Notes: generated from the sequence alone by a model not told the origin. A DNA stretch of 64,000 bases from Paenibacillus sp. FSL H7-0357 (GCF_000758525.1 NZ_CP009241.1:1550001-1614000), one strand, 5' to 3'. Counted from the stretch's first letter, positions 53,175 to 61,499 are shown. Translations and numbers: made by a program.

Positions 53175-54407
53175 ATGAAGCGGTACGAAGATTTGTCGCC
53201 GTCTCTGCGGTGCATTATGACCCCGGGTCCGGTGGAAGTCGATCCGCGAGTGCTGCGGGCCATGTCTTTTCCGGTATTGGGACAGTTCGATCCCGAATTT
53301 ACGGGTATTATGAATGAAACGATGGAGATGCTGCGGGAACTGTTCGTTACGGACAATCAATGGGCTTTCCCTGTGGACGGCACTTCACGCTCCGGAATCG
53401 AAGCGGCAATGGTCAGTTTGATTGCTCCGGGGGACCGGGTGCTGATCCCGATTTTTGGCCGCTTCGGCCATTTGCTGCATGAAATCGCCGAACGCTGCGG
53501 GGCAGAGGTGCTGACGCTTGAGAAGGAATGGGGTTGCGTGTTTGACCCCGAGGAAGTGATTGCAGCCATGAAGAGCTTCAAGCCTGATATCGTAGCAATC
53601 GTACATGGAGAGACCTCCACGGGACGTGTGCAGCCGCTGGCCGGCATCGGGCGGGCCTGCCGTGAGCAGGATGCCCTGCTGATTGTGGATGCGGTGGCGA
53701 CGATCGGAGGTGTGCCCGTGGAGACGGATGCCTGGATGCTGGATGCCGTGATCGGCGGCACGCAGAAATGCCTGTCCATTCCTTCGGGCATGGCCCCGGT
53801 TACGTACAATGCACGGGCGGAGGCCAAGCTCCTGAAGCGCAAGCGGGTGGAGCGTGGCCTGAGGACCGGTGAGGTCCAGACTGAAGCGCTGGATTTTGTG
53901 CGCAGCAATTATTTTGACCTGGGAATGCTTCAGGATTACTGGAGCCCCCAGCGGCTGAATCATCATACAGAGATGACCTCCATGCTTTATGCGCTGCGCG
54001 AAGGGCTGCGGCTGGTGCTTGAGGAAGGGCTGGAGGCCCGGCATGCCCGGCATGCGCTGCATGAAGAGGCGCTAGTAGCCGGACTTACGGCAATGGGGCT
54101 GAAGCTGTACGGAGATCCGCAGAGCAAACTGACGGTGGTGACCTGTGTGCTGATTCCGGAGGGCGTTGACGGGGAAGCCGTGCGGACAATGCTGCTGGAA
54201 CGCTTCGGCATTGAGATTGCCAGTTCTTTCGGGCCGTTAAAAGGGCGGATCTGGCGCATCGGTACGATGGGCTTCAGCTGCCGGGAGAATAATGTGCTGC
54301 GCCTGCTCGGTGCGCTGGAGGGGGCGCTGCTGCGGCATGGGCATACTGTTCCCGCCGGGCTTGGCGTTCAGGCGGCACTTGACGTATATGATGCAAAAGT
54401 AAGATAA
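53175..54407 (+). CDS. pucG: Ureidoglycine-glyoxylate aminotransferase (PucG type)
   Basis: A class V PLP aminotransferase of 410 residues. In B. subtilis PucG transfers the amino group of ureidoglycine to glyoxylate, giving oxalurate and glycine. Features include TPGPVEVDPRVL at the N-terminus, the substrate/PLP loop in VDGTSRSGIEAAM, VHGETSTGRVQPL, the Asp stacking with PLP in LLIVDAVATIGG and the PLP-binding Lys in GGTQKCLSIPSG. ATG 53175 has AGGGAGA at 53161-53167 well spaced; ATG 53169 is too close. A terminator follows. Confidence 0.9.
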   Translation: MKRYEDLSPSLRCIMTPGPVEVDPRVLRAMSFPVLGQFDPEFTGIMNETMEMLRELFVTDNQWAFPVDGTSRSGIEAAMVSLIAPGDRVLIPIFGRFGHLLHEIAERCGAEVLTLEKEWGCVFDPEEVIAAMKSFKPDIVAIVHGETSTGRVQPLAGIGRACREQDALLIVDAVATIGGVPVETDAWMLDAVIGGTQKCLSIPSGMAPVTYNARAEAKLLKRKRVERGLRTGEVQTEALDFVRSNYFDLGMLQDYWSPQRLNHHTEMTSMLYALREGLRLVLEEGLEARHARHALHEEALVAGLTAMGLKLYGDPQSKLTVVTCVLIPEGVDGEAVRTMLLERFGIEIASSFGPLKGRIWRIGTMGFSCRENNVLRLLGALEGALLRHGHTVPAGLGVQAALDVYDAKVR

Positions 54408-54486
54408 TCGGTTGAACACTGCAGCCGGTCGAGTGTAGGAAACAGGTGCTGTCCGGATGAAACGGACGGCCCGCGCTTTAACCAAG

Positions 54487-54529
54487 AAACGGCTTGCGTC
54501 CTGCAAAGGGCAGTAAGGCCGTTTTTCTT
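54487..54529 (+). terminator. Terminator of the puc operon after pucG
   Basis: AAACGGC pairs with GCCGTTT region (AGGCCGTTTTT) around an inner CTGC/GCAG hairpin, with a short T-run (TTTTTCTT). Confidence 0.7.
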
Positions 54530-54538
54530 AAAATATAT

Positions 54539-54628
54539 GAATTTATATGCTTCTCGCTATAAATTATCCTTCTATTTCTCGCATAAACGGATACCGTCCT
54601 TTTGAAGACGGCGAGCCGTTTCCACTTG
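54539..54628 (+). repeat. Dispersed intergenic repeat, copy B (90 bp)
   Basis: The second copy of the element at 36155-36245, same orientation, between pucG and ade. Both hairpins are conserved: AATTTATA/TATAAATT with a 10-nt loop, and AAACGG/CCGTTT enclosing a CCGTC/GACGG helix. Stem sequence is better conserved than the loop and linker, which suggests selection on structure or recent spread. Confidence 0.85.
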
Positions 54629-54705
54629 ATATACAAGGTCATAGTTGTTTAACGCTGTAACTCAGTTTGTAGTTATGTGCAAGATATCGGAGGGGAGTGG
54701 AAGTC

Positions 54706-56511
54706 ATGACTTATATTAGAAAACCTTTGGCGGATTGTGTACCTGAGCTTGTGGCTACAGCCCGCGGCGATCAGCCGGCATCTTTGGTAATAACCGGCGG
54801 GAAGCTGGTCAATGTAATCTCCGGTGAAATTCTGGAGGGAATGTCTGTTGCGGTACAGGGGGGACGCATCGCCTATGTCGGCAAGGATGTTTCGCACACG
54901 ATAGGAGCAGGCACGCAGGTCATTGATGCAGCCGGCAGATATATCGCTCCGGGACTGCTTGACGGACATTGTCATATTGAGAGCACACAGCTGACAGCAA
55001 CGGAATTTGCCCGTGCGGTCCTGCCGCTCGGGACAACTGGCGGGTTCTTCGACGCGCATGAGATTGCCAATGTGTTCGGACTGAAGGGCATCAAGCTGAT
55101 GCTGGATGAGATGCGCGGCACACCGCTTGCCGCTTATATGCAGGTAGCGTCCTGTGTGCCTTCGGCGGGAGCTGAATTCGAAACAACCGGCGCTTCTATC
55201 GGACCGGAGGAAGTGGCGGAGGCTTATACCTGGGGGCCGGATGTCATTGCCCTCGGTGAGGTGATGAACTTTCCGGGCGTAGTCTACGGCGATGAGAAAA
55301 TGCTCGGCGAGATCCAGGCTACACTGCGGGCCGGCAGATACGTGGATGGGCATTTTACCTGGCCGTCCAGTGACTGGAGACTACCGGTCTATGCGGCAGC
55401 GGGTGTAACCGGTGACCATGAGTGTGTTACCGCAGAAGATGTGATCGAGCGTGTCCGTCTGGGGATGTATGCCAAAATGCGCCGCGGTTCCGCCTGGCAT
55501 GATGTGGCGAAGACGATCACAGCGCATACCGAACACGGGCTGGAGACGCGCCGTATGATGCTCGTTACCGATGACCGCAGCTCGGAATCACTGCGGGATG
55601 AAGGACATATGGACTTTGTGGTGCGCCATGCCATTTCCCAGGGTGTGAAGCCTGTCACTGCCTTCCAGATGGCAACGATCAATACCGCCGAGCGCTTCGG
55701 GGTAGCCCGCGATATCGGCTCAATTACTCCGGGCTCCTGCGCAGATATTATTTTGCTGGACGGGAATTTGGCCGATGTCAACGTCGTTATGACCATTGCC
55801 GCAGGTGTGGTCGTGGCCGAGAATGGTATCATGACGGCCTCGCTGCCGGCATTCACCTACCCGCAGGAAGTGCTGGCGTCCGTTCATTTGCCGCAGCTTC
55901 CGGTTCCTGATGATTTTATTATCCATGCTCCCGTGGAGTCAGGCAGTGTTGCTGTCCGGGTCATTAAGGTCATCGAGAACCATGTGGAGACCGGTGAACT
56001 CATTGTGCAGCGTCCCGTGAAGGACGGCAAGCTGCAGGTGGGAGACGGCCTATGCAAAATCGCTGTATTCGAACGGCATAAAGGAACCGGCAACAAATCG
56101 GTCGGGCTTGTGGAGGGGATTGGCTTCCATGAACCGGCGGCAATCGCCATGACCGTTGCCCACGACAGCCACAATGTGCTGATCATCGGCAACGATGATG
56201 AACTGATGGCCAAGGCCGCCCGGGCTGTAGCAGAAGCGCAGGGCGGAGTGGCTGTAATTACCGGCGGCGGCACGACCTTGTTCCCGCTTGCGATTGCCGG
56301 ACTTATGTCCGCAGAACCGTTTGAGACCGCAGCCGCCCAGTCCGCTGCTATCAGCAAAGCTCTGTACGATGCAGGCTGCACACTGAATTATGCTTTTATG
56401 ACGCTGTCACTGCTTGCGCTTGCGGTAATTCCGACCTTGCGCATTTCGGATAAAGGACTGGTACGCATCTCTCCGGAAGAGGGAATCCAGCTGGTAACAT
56501 TATTTTGCTAA
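54706..56511 (+). CDS. ade: Adenine deaminase
   Basis: Deaminates adenine to hypoxanthine, feeding xanthine dehydrogenase. About 601 residues of the amidohydrolase-type AdeC family, with metal motif LLDGHCHIESTQL, GTTGGFFDAHEIANVFG, the HxxH-like VDGHFTW, and MLVTDDRSSE. The C-terminal family-specific domain has GLVEGIGFHEPAAIAMTVAHD and ALAVIPTLRISDKGLV. The start is ATG 54706 with GGAGGGGA at 54689-54696; GTG 54697 is rejected. It lies 298 bp after pucG, beyond a terminator and the repeat, so it has its own promoter or depends on readthrough. Confidence 0.95.
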   Translation: MTYIRKPLADCVPELVATARGDQPASLVITGGKLVNVISGEILEGMSVAVQGGRIAYVGKDVSHTIGAGTQVIDAAGRYIAPGLLDGHCHIESTQLTATEFARAVLPLGTTGGFFDAHEIANVFGLKGIKLMLDEMRGTPLAAYMQVASCVPSAGAEFETTGASIGPEEVAEAYTWGPDVIALGEVMNFPGVVYGDEKMLGEIQATLRAGRYVDGHFTWPSSDWRLPVYAAAGVTGDHECVTAEDVIERVRLGMYAKMRRGSAWHDVAKTITAHTEHGLETRRMMLVTDDRSSESLRDEGHMDFVVRHAISQGVKPVTAFQMATINTAERFGVARDIGSITPGSCADIILLDGNLADVNVVMTIAAGVVVAENGIMTASLPAFTYPQEVLASVHLPQLPVPDDFIIHAPVESGSVAVRVIKVIENHVETGELIVQRPVKDGKLQVGDGLCKIAVFERHKGTGNKSVGLVEGIGFHEPAAIAMTVAHDSHNVLIIGNDDELMAKAARAVAEAQGGVAVITGGGTTLFPLAIAGLMSAEPFETAAAQSAAISKALYDAGCTLNYAFMTLSLLALAVIPTLRISDKGLVRISPEEGIQLVTLFC

Positions 56512-56564
56512 GGCGGTCTTAATCTTACAGTGACAAGTTTGAATTAAATAGAATCCGCTCTACT

Positions 56565-56610
56565 AAATGGGGTGTCTCTTAGTCTGAATGCAGACAGAGA
56601 CACCCCATTT
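56565..56610. repeat. Perfect 14-bp inverted repeat after ade
   Basis: AAATGGGGTGTCTC (56565-56578) and its complement at 56597-56610 enclose an 18-nt loop. The right arm is followed by CGCTATG rather than a T-run. It may be a weak ade terminator or a remnant of an inserted element; it overlaps the start of the small ORF below. Confidence 0.65.
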
Positions 56611-56838
56611 CGCTATGAAATTGGTCCTTATATGGCGGCGTGGCAATATGAGGGGAAGCCCTTTTTTGAGTCGGAAGTCGCAGGGGAAAGGTATTTTCTT
56701 AGATTTGAGGGCATATATTTAACCATTTCATCACATATTGAAACTATTTATTATAAAATTTTAATGAAAAACATTAACAAAATAATGAAAATAGACGATA
56801 ATACCTATAAATTAATTAAAATTATTGCCAAATCGTGA
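56572..56838 (+). CDS. Doubtful small ORF, AT-rich 3' half
   Basis: An 88-codon frame whose only upstream start (GTG 56572) lies inside the left arm of a perfect inverted repeat and lacks a ribosome binding site; ATG 56632 also lacks one. The first half has normal composition, the second is very AT-rich and codes for mostly Ile, Lys, Asn and Tyr (YKILMKNINKIMKIDDNTY). It may be a decayed gene end or chance ORF. No family recognised. Confidence 0.25.
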   Translation: MSLSLNADRDTPFRYEIGPYMAAWQYEGKPFFESEVAGERYFLRFEGIYLTISSHIETIYYKILMKNINKIMKIDDNTYKLIKIIAKS

Positions 56839-56889
56839 TTATCAGACAAAATGACTGAAAGTTCAAATATATGGAACGGGGTGGATGAG

Positions 56890-57342
56890 ATGATCAAATT
56901 AGAAACGCAGGACATCGTGAATATTACTATAAAGCAAATTGCCGGTATTTTTAAAATGGAGCCGCTTGAGTTGAGATTTGTGAATGATTTTCAAGGAGAA
57001 CAATATCTCTTAACGAATGACAAGCTGCATCTCAACAACCAGCATTACTGGGCAAAAGTTATGGAATGTGTTTTCGACAATCATGTCAGACCGGTTCTGA
57101 TGTGTGAAGTGCTCTACTTCCTGCGCAATGAATTTCTGGAGAGTGACATCAAGCTCAGCTTCTCCTACGATTTTGCCGAAGGTGCAGACGGAGCGGCAAC
57201 GGTATCTGCGGAAGTCAGCTTTAATGATTCACCGGAACTGCAGCCGGGAGAAATTGCCGAACTGATTGATTTTGCACTGTCCCTCCAGGACAAACAATGG
57301 TTTGAGGAACTGACCTCCAAATACAAACAACTGACTGCATGA
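56890..57342 (+). CDS. IDEAL domain-containing protein
   Basis: About 150 residues. The C-terminal segment (ELIDFALSLQDKQWFEELTS) matches the IDEAL domain pattern (I-D-x-A-L, then D and F-x-x-L), a short helical module seen in Bacillales proteins such as YpiB and ComK-related factors. The upstream part (residues 1-110) is mixed alpha/beta with a conserved-looking HYWAKVMECVFDNH stretch and no membrane segments. ATG 56890 is preceded by GGGGTGG; ATG 56851 lacks a ribosome binding site. Function is unknown; IDEAL domains mediate protein interactions. Confidence 0.8.
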   Translation: MIKLETQDIVNITIKQIAGIFKMEPLELRFVNDFQGEQYLLTNDKLHLNNQHYWAKVMECVFDNHVRPVLMCEVLYFLRNEFLESDIKLSFSYDFAEGADGAATVSAEVSFNDSPELQPGEIAELIDFALSLQDKQWFEELTSKYKQLTA

Positions 57343-57374
57343 GATTGGTGTACAGTTCTATCATACCCGCATTT

Positions 57375-57424
57375 AATAAGCCGCCCTGTCCGCAGTGTTC
57401 ATCTGCGCAAGGGGCGGCTTATTT
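57375..57424. terminator. Bidirectional terminator between the IDEAL gene and hemH
   Basis: AATAAGCCGCCC (57375-57386) pairs with GGGCGGCTTATT, with an inner CGCAG/CTGCG helix; T-rich on both strands. Confidence 0.85.
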
Positions 57425-57463
57425 CTTTGATAGATACTATATTTACTTATGGGTTCAAATGCA

Positions 57464-58492
57464 CTATAAAACAGCTTCCTTCAGCCAGCCTTGAGCATTC
57501 TCACTGACGCTTTGTGCCAGAAAGTCCAGCCAGTCTTCACTGTCGTTCAAACAGGGGGCGGCAAGGAAGGAGTCTGCTTGTCCACCTCCGGCAGCAAATT
57601 GCTCTCTTCCTTCCACAGCAAGCTCATGCAATGTTTCCAGGCAATCGGTCACAAGTCCGGGCGAAAAAATCATCGGCCGCTGAATCCCGCGTCCGGCCAG
57701 CCCCTTCAGGACTTCCTCTGTAGATGGCCCAATCCATTCCTCGCGGCCAAAACGGGATTGAAATGAGATTTGCCAATCCCCGGACGCCCAATTCATCGCT
57801 TCTGCGAGCAGGCGGGCCGTTTCCAGACACTGCTCCGGGTAGGGGTCTCCGGTCTCTGCATATCTGCTGGGAATCCCGTGAAAGGTCAGCACGAAGTAAT
57901 CCGGTTTGGTGTTTATTTTACGTAGTTCCCGCAGTAAAAGCTCTTTCATGGCAAGGATATACCCCGGTGCATTATAGTAGGCTTCCATAAACCGGAGTGC
58001 GGGTACAAAACGTTTGGATACCGGTCCGGCAGCGCTGCGGCGCCCCAGAGCGGCAAAGCAGGCGGCGTCGTAGACGGATGCTGTGGTAGTAGAAGAATAT
58101 TGCGGAAACAAGGGGGCCACGATGATCCGGGTCACTCCGGAGGACTCCAGTCTGGCAAATGCCTGTTCCATGCCGGGCTCACTGTAGGCAAGACCCAGTT
58201 CCACCTGATAACGGCTGCCGAGCAGCTTTTGCAGTCCGGCCACCTGGGCCTGTGAATGAAGCAGCAGTGGGGAACCTTCCTTGAGCCAGATTTCGCTGTA
58301 GAGCTTGGCAGACCGGTGTGGCCTTACCCGTAAAATAATTCCGCGCAGCAGCGGCTGCCACAGCAGAGGGGGATAATCAATGATCCGGCGGTCGGAGAGG
58401 AACCTCCGCAGATAAGGGCGTACCGACTTGGCGGTGGGGGCGTCAGGTGTTCCGATTTGGGCGAGAATGACGCCGATAGAGGGCTGATTCAA
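57464..58492 (-). CDS. hemH: Ferrochelatase, proteobacterial-type
   Basis: Inserts Fe(II) into a porphyrin. Of 342 residues, the catalytic His lies in LTFHGIPSRYAETGDPYPEQ, then SFQSRFGREEWIGPSTEEVL, and the acidic partner Glu in SPGLVTDCLETLHELAVEG, ending APCLNDSEDWL. These motifs are those of proteobacterial protoporphyrin ferrochelatases. Typical Firmicute enzymes (CpfC) have the S-A-H-S-L-P motif and use coproporphyrin III, so this gene may have come by transfer or define a second ferrochelatase. The start has a GGAGCG-type site. It is monocistronic and divergent from the FMN-binding protein gene. Confidence 0.92.
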   Translation of the reverse strand: MNQPSIGVILAQIGTPDAPTAKSVRPYLRRFLSDRRIIDYPPLLWQPLLRGIILRVRPHRSAKLYSEIWLKEGSPLLLHSQAQVAGLQKLLGSRYQVELGLAYSEPGMEQAFARLESSGVTRIIVAPLFPQYSSTTTASVYDAACFAALGRRSAAGPVSKRFVPALRFMEAYYNAPGYILAMKELLLRELRKINTKPDYFVLTFHGIPSRYAETGDPYPEQCLETARLLAEAMNWASGDWQISFQSRFGREEWIGPSTEEVLKGLAGRGIQRPMIFSPGLVTDCLETLHELAVEGREQFAAGGGQADSFLAAPCLNDSEDWLDFLAQSVSENAQGWLKEAVL

Positions 58493-58754
58493 CGTAGTGA
58501 ACGCTCCTTTACATTAACATGACATCGTTATAAAGTATCATAATCCTCTTTGTAAGTACAATACAGGACATCACATTATTATCATATGACGGAGTAAATG
58601 GGAGTATTTGAGAGATAAAAAATTTATTGAATTAAAATAAAATGAAAATAGTGATGTTTCTAATAGGGTGTGTGATTTTATGTACAGAGAAGCCAAGCTT
58701 TGATTTGATACCATCAAGCCAGAAATTGCCTCTAGCAGACATGAACTAATAAAT
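58493..58754 (+). other. AT-rich non-coding spacer between hemH and the FMN-binding gene
   Basis: No gene is seen. It is AT-rich in 58610-58650 and probably holds the hemH promoter on the minus strand. It leads to the redox-type operators that start at 58755. Confidence 0.5.
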
Positions 58755-58768
58755 GTGAATTAATTCAC
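58755..58768. promoter_or_regulatory. Rex/FNR-type palindrome, site 1
   Basis: GTGAATTAATTCAC is a perfect 14-bp palindrome, preceded by AT. The GTGAA-n4-TTCAC core is that of Rex operators (redox sensor of NADH/NAD), and TGTGA-n6-TCAC also fits the FNR/CRP half-site pattern. It lies about 215 bp upstream of the FMN-binding protein start. Confidence 0.65.
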
Positions 58769-58776
58769 CTATCTAT

Positions 58777-58790
58777 GTGAATTGTTTCAC
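58777..58790. promoter_or_regulatory. Rex/FNR-type palindrome, site 2
   Basis: GTGAATTGTTTCAC keeps both half-sites GTGAA and TTCAC. Its centre is exactly 22 bp from that of site 1, about two helical turns, so dimers would bind on the same face. This supports functional, possibly cooperative, redox regulation. Confidence 0.65.
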
Positions 58791-58980
58791 CTTTTGAATG
58801 GGATATTCGTAAGAGCTCTTCTATGGTGCATGGGATAGCTAACGGGAGGACGGGAAAGGGGGGATGACCTCTTAGGAGGAAGCAGGATCTTCTTCTTAAG
58901 AAGGGATGAGAGACGGCCAAACGGAAGATCAGCTGTAAAGTGCTACATACTACTGGGGATATGGTAAAGGAGAATACTCA
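58791..58980 (+). other. Long 5' leader of the FMN-binding protein gene
   Basis: About 190 bp between the operators and the start codon. The region is purine-rich with short palindromes (CTTCTTAAGAAG at about 58893-58904) and several G-runs. A possible -10 (GATATTCG region near 58803-58810) follows site 2. No known riboswitch class could be matched by eye. The ribosome binding site is AAAGGAGAA close to the TTG start. Confidence 0.4.
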
Positions 58981-61281
58981 TTGAAAAAACTGATTTCTTT
59001 GACTGTAAGCGCAGCCTTGTTGCTTGCGCCAATCGCTTACACAATTAATGCACCTGCACTGAATTTGAAGGTGGATGCGGTTTCTGCCGCTTCGGAAGAA
59101 GCAACGGCTAAACCGGAAGCAACACCAAAGGCAACAGCCAAACCGGCTGCAACGCCCAAAGCGACTGAAAAACCAGCAGCAACAAAGAAACCGGCTGCAA
59201 CGCCCAAAGCGACTGCGAAGCCAGCTGCAACAGCGAAGCCAGCTGCAACAGCCAAACCAGCTACAACAGCTAAGCCAGCTGCAACGGCTAAACCAGCTGC
59301 AACAGCTAAACCAGCTACCACGGCTAAACCGACTGCAACAGCTAAACCAGCTGCAACAGTTAAACCGGCCGCTACTGCTAAGCCTGTAACGGTTCAACAA
59401 GATGTGTATCAAGACGGGGTATATGTAGCTTACGGCGATGCTTACTCCAAAGGTACCGAAGGCGCGAAAGTAACGATTAAAGACGGCAAAATCGCTTCCA
59501 TTGATCTGCTGAGAACATCTCCGAAGCTGATCGACAGAAATGTCCGTGAGAATTACAGCGGCCTCTGGGCGGCATATGGTCTGATGAAAGACAGACTGCT
59601 CGGCAAGACAAGAGTTGGAGCTGCTGCAGTGGATGCTGTTTCCGGTGCAACCCGCTCCAGCAACGGCTGGAAATTGTCGGTAGACAGAGCTTTTGAAAGA
59701 GCGCTGAAAGTAAAACCGGCTGACGCCACTTATTTCGAAGGCGACATCATGGGTATTGACCCTCAAGGTAAATATGCGGTATTTGCAACCTACGATGCCA
59801 CCAAGCTGACTGCGGTTAAACTGTACCCGCTGACAACAAGCGGAGATTTCGCGGATGAAAAAACCTACACTGCAGAGCAAACTGCAGCGATTGCGGCAAT
59901 CACGTCTGTACTGCTCGCAAACGGTTCGTCCGCACAACCTGTAGCCGGATTTGAAGCTGACTCCAAAGCTGCAATCCAGGCATTCTGGGATGCAGAGCAG
60001 AACGCCCTCATCAATAACACTTCCGCTTATGTTGACGGATTCTACTCTTCCTACGGTACTGCAAGAAGCGTAGGCGTGGAAAGAGCCGATATCGTTATCC
60101 GCAACGGCAAGCTGGTAGATGTGAAGCTGTACAGACTGGGTTCCAATCTGGTAGATAGAGGCACAACTGCTTATGCAGAAGTTGTAAAAGCAAATGCACC
60201 AATGACAGCCAAATTGCTTGCCAACGGTTCTTATTTGGCCAATTATGATGAAAAGGTAGACGGTATTTCCGGCGCTACCGAAAGCAGCCATGGCTGGAAC
60301 CAAGCTGTAGAAAGAGCTTTCGAGAAGGCGCTGAAAGTTCCTGCAGAAGGCAAATATTTTGAAGGCAAATTCGCCGGCGTAGACAACCAGAACAAAGTCC
60401 TGCTGCTGGTCGACATTGCTGCCGACAAAGTAAGCGGCATTAAAGTAAGCCTCTTTGCAGCTGACGGCAAAATTATTGCCGATGACAAGCTGACACCTGA
60501 ACAAAAAACTGTAGTCGGACTGCTGACTGCAGGTTTGCTTGAACAAGGCGTGGATTTGACGGATGTTCCGGGTCAAGAAGTTTTGTCCAAAGCGGCAAAA
60601 GCAGCTCTGACAGACGCTTTGACCAATGCTTCCAAAGTACAAGGCACTTATAAAGACGGCACTTTCACCGCTTTCGGTGATGCTTATGATAAAGGAACCA
60701 ACAGAGCAGATGTAACTCTGCGCAACGGCAAGATTGTGAATGTTGCTCTTTCCCGTGTAGGTATGAATATGGTGGATTTAGGTAAAGCGGCTTATGCTGA
60801 AGTTCAAAAAGCAATTCCGCAGCTGACTACCAGCTTCCTTGCTGCAGGAACAAGAGAAGGTGTACAATCGGTAGATGCCATCTCCGGCGCTACAAGCAGC
60901 AGCAATGCACTGAAAGCTGCTGTAGACAGAGCTTACGGTAAAGCTGAAGTTGTAGAAACCGACAAAGCAGCTTACTTTGATGGAATTTTCATTGGAGCAA
61001 GTGCCGACAAATCCGTCAATGTTATGGTTACTGTCAAAAATAACATTCCTGTGTTGATGCTGGTCTATTATCTCGACGGTGCCGGAAAAGTGAAGACCCC
61101 ATATCTATTAACACCGGCTGAGCTTGCGGTGAAGACAGAAATTGAGTCCACTTCCAGCACGAATGGCCTGCATAAATACGGATACCGTCCGGCAGCCTTC
61201 GGAGCCAATGATGCTGAGAAGGATGTTTCCGCCAAAGCAGTAGAAGCAATCAAAGCTGCGCTGGAAGCAGCAGGCAAATAA
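58981..61281 (+). CDS. Secreted protein with three FMN-binding modules (PplA-like)
   Basis: A 766-residue protein. The signal peptide (MKKLISLTVSAALLLAPIAY) has no lipobox. Residues about 41-138 form an Ala-Thr-Lys-Pro repeat linker. Three similar modules of about 205 residues follow, each with an FMN_bind (PF04205) domain carrying a flavinylation-type motif: VSGATRSS (Thr224), ISGATESS (Thr433) and ISGATSSS (Thr638). Each is followed by a YF(E/D)G-starting sub-domain without that motif. ApbE-type enzymes attach FMN to such Thr residues. Listeria PplA, a related surface flavoprotein, serves extracellular electron transfer. An equivalent role here is inferred. TTG start behind AAAGGAGAA. Confidence 0.88.
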   Translation: MKKLISLTVSAALLLAPIAYTINAPALNLKVDAVSAASEEATAKPEATPKATAKPAATPKATEKPAATKKPAATPKATAKPAATAKPAATAKPATTAKPAATAKPAATAKPATTAKPTATAKPAATVKPAATAKPVTVQQDVYQDGVYVAYGDAYSKGTEGAKVTIKDGKIASIDLLRTSPKLIDRNVRENYSGLWAAYGLMKDRLLGKTRVGAAAVDAVSGATRSSNGWKLSVDRAFERALKVKPADATYFEGDIMGIDPQGKYAVFATYDATKLTAVKLYPLTTSGDFADEKTYTAEQTAAIAAITSVLLANGSSAQPVAGFEADSKAAIQAFWDAEQNALINNTSAYVDGFYSSYGTARSVGVERADIVIRNGKLVDVKLYRLGSNLVDRGTTAYAEVVKANAPMTAKLLANGSYLANYDEKVDGISGATESSHGWNQAVERAFEKALKVPAEGKYFEGKFAGVDNQNKVLLLVDIAADKVSGIKVSLFAADGKIIADDKLTPEQKTVVGLLTAGLLEQGVDLTDVPGQEVLSKAAKAALTDALTNASKVQGTYKDGTFTAFGDAYDKGTNRADVTLRNGKIVNVALSRVGMNMVDLGKAAYAEVQKAIPQLTTSFLAAGTREGVQSVDAISGATSSSNALKAAVDRAYGKAEVVETDKAAYFDGIFIGASADKSVNVMVTVKNNIPVLMLVYYLDGAGKVKTPYLLTPAELAVKTEIESTSSTNGLHKYGYRPAAFGANDAEKDVSAKAVEAIKAALEAAGK
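59100..59390 (+). repeat. Minisatellite encoding the Ala-Thr-Lys-Pro linker
   Basis: Degenerate 18-bp units (GCAACAGCTAAACCAGCT-like) repeat about 16 times and encode alternating TAKPAA blocks. The array creates spurious long antisense frames. It encodes an extended, wall-spanning linker and is a likely site of length variation by slippage. Confidence 0.85.
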
Positions 61282-61460
61282 TACAGCAACGTCTATGAGG
61301 AGGTTATTCAGGCCCTGTAAATGGCTCTGGATAGCCTCTTTTTATGCTGTAAGCAAAGGCTATTGACCGGCTTGGTACAAGCCCGGGCATAATTATGAAT
61401 CGTTATCGTATAGTAATTTAAAGGGATTTCGAAGGTGAATGTCAAAAGTTTAATATACAC

Positions 61461-61480
61461 AGCAGGATATAATACCTGCT
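61461..61480. promoter_or_regulatory. Dyad overlapping a -10 box upstream of yhaM
   Basis: AGCAGGATATAATACCTGCT has 6-bp inverted arms (AGCAGG/CCTGCT) around a TATAAT (61468-61473). As DNA it looks like an operator overlapping a promoter; no regulator can be named, and the -35 region is weak. Confidence 0.4.
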
Positions 61481-61499
61481 AGTAATGGGAGGCTCCAAC

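Noticed and set aside
58800..58980. FMN, c-di-GMP or c-di-AMP riboswitch before the flavoprotein gene
   Set aside because: None of the conserved core sequences of these classes could be recognised in the leader.
58978..60642. 554-codon open frame on the minus strand
   Set aside because: It is antisense to the FMN-binding protein and arises from the biased repeat and low stop-codon use. It is rich in Cys, Phe, Ser and Arg, has no ribosome binding site and no family match.
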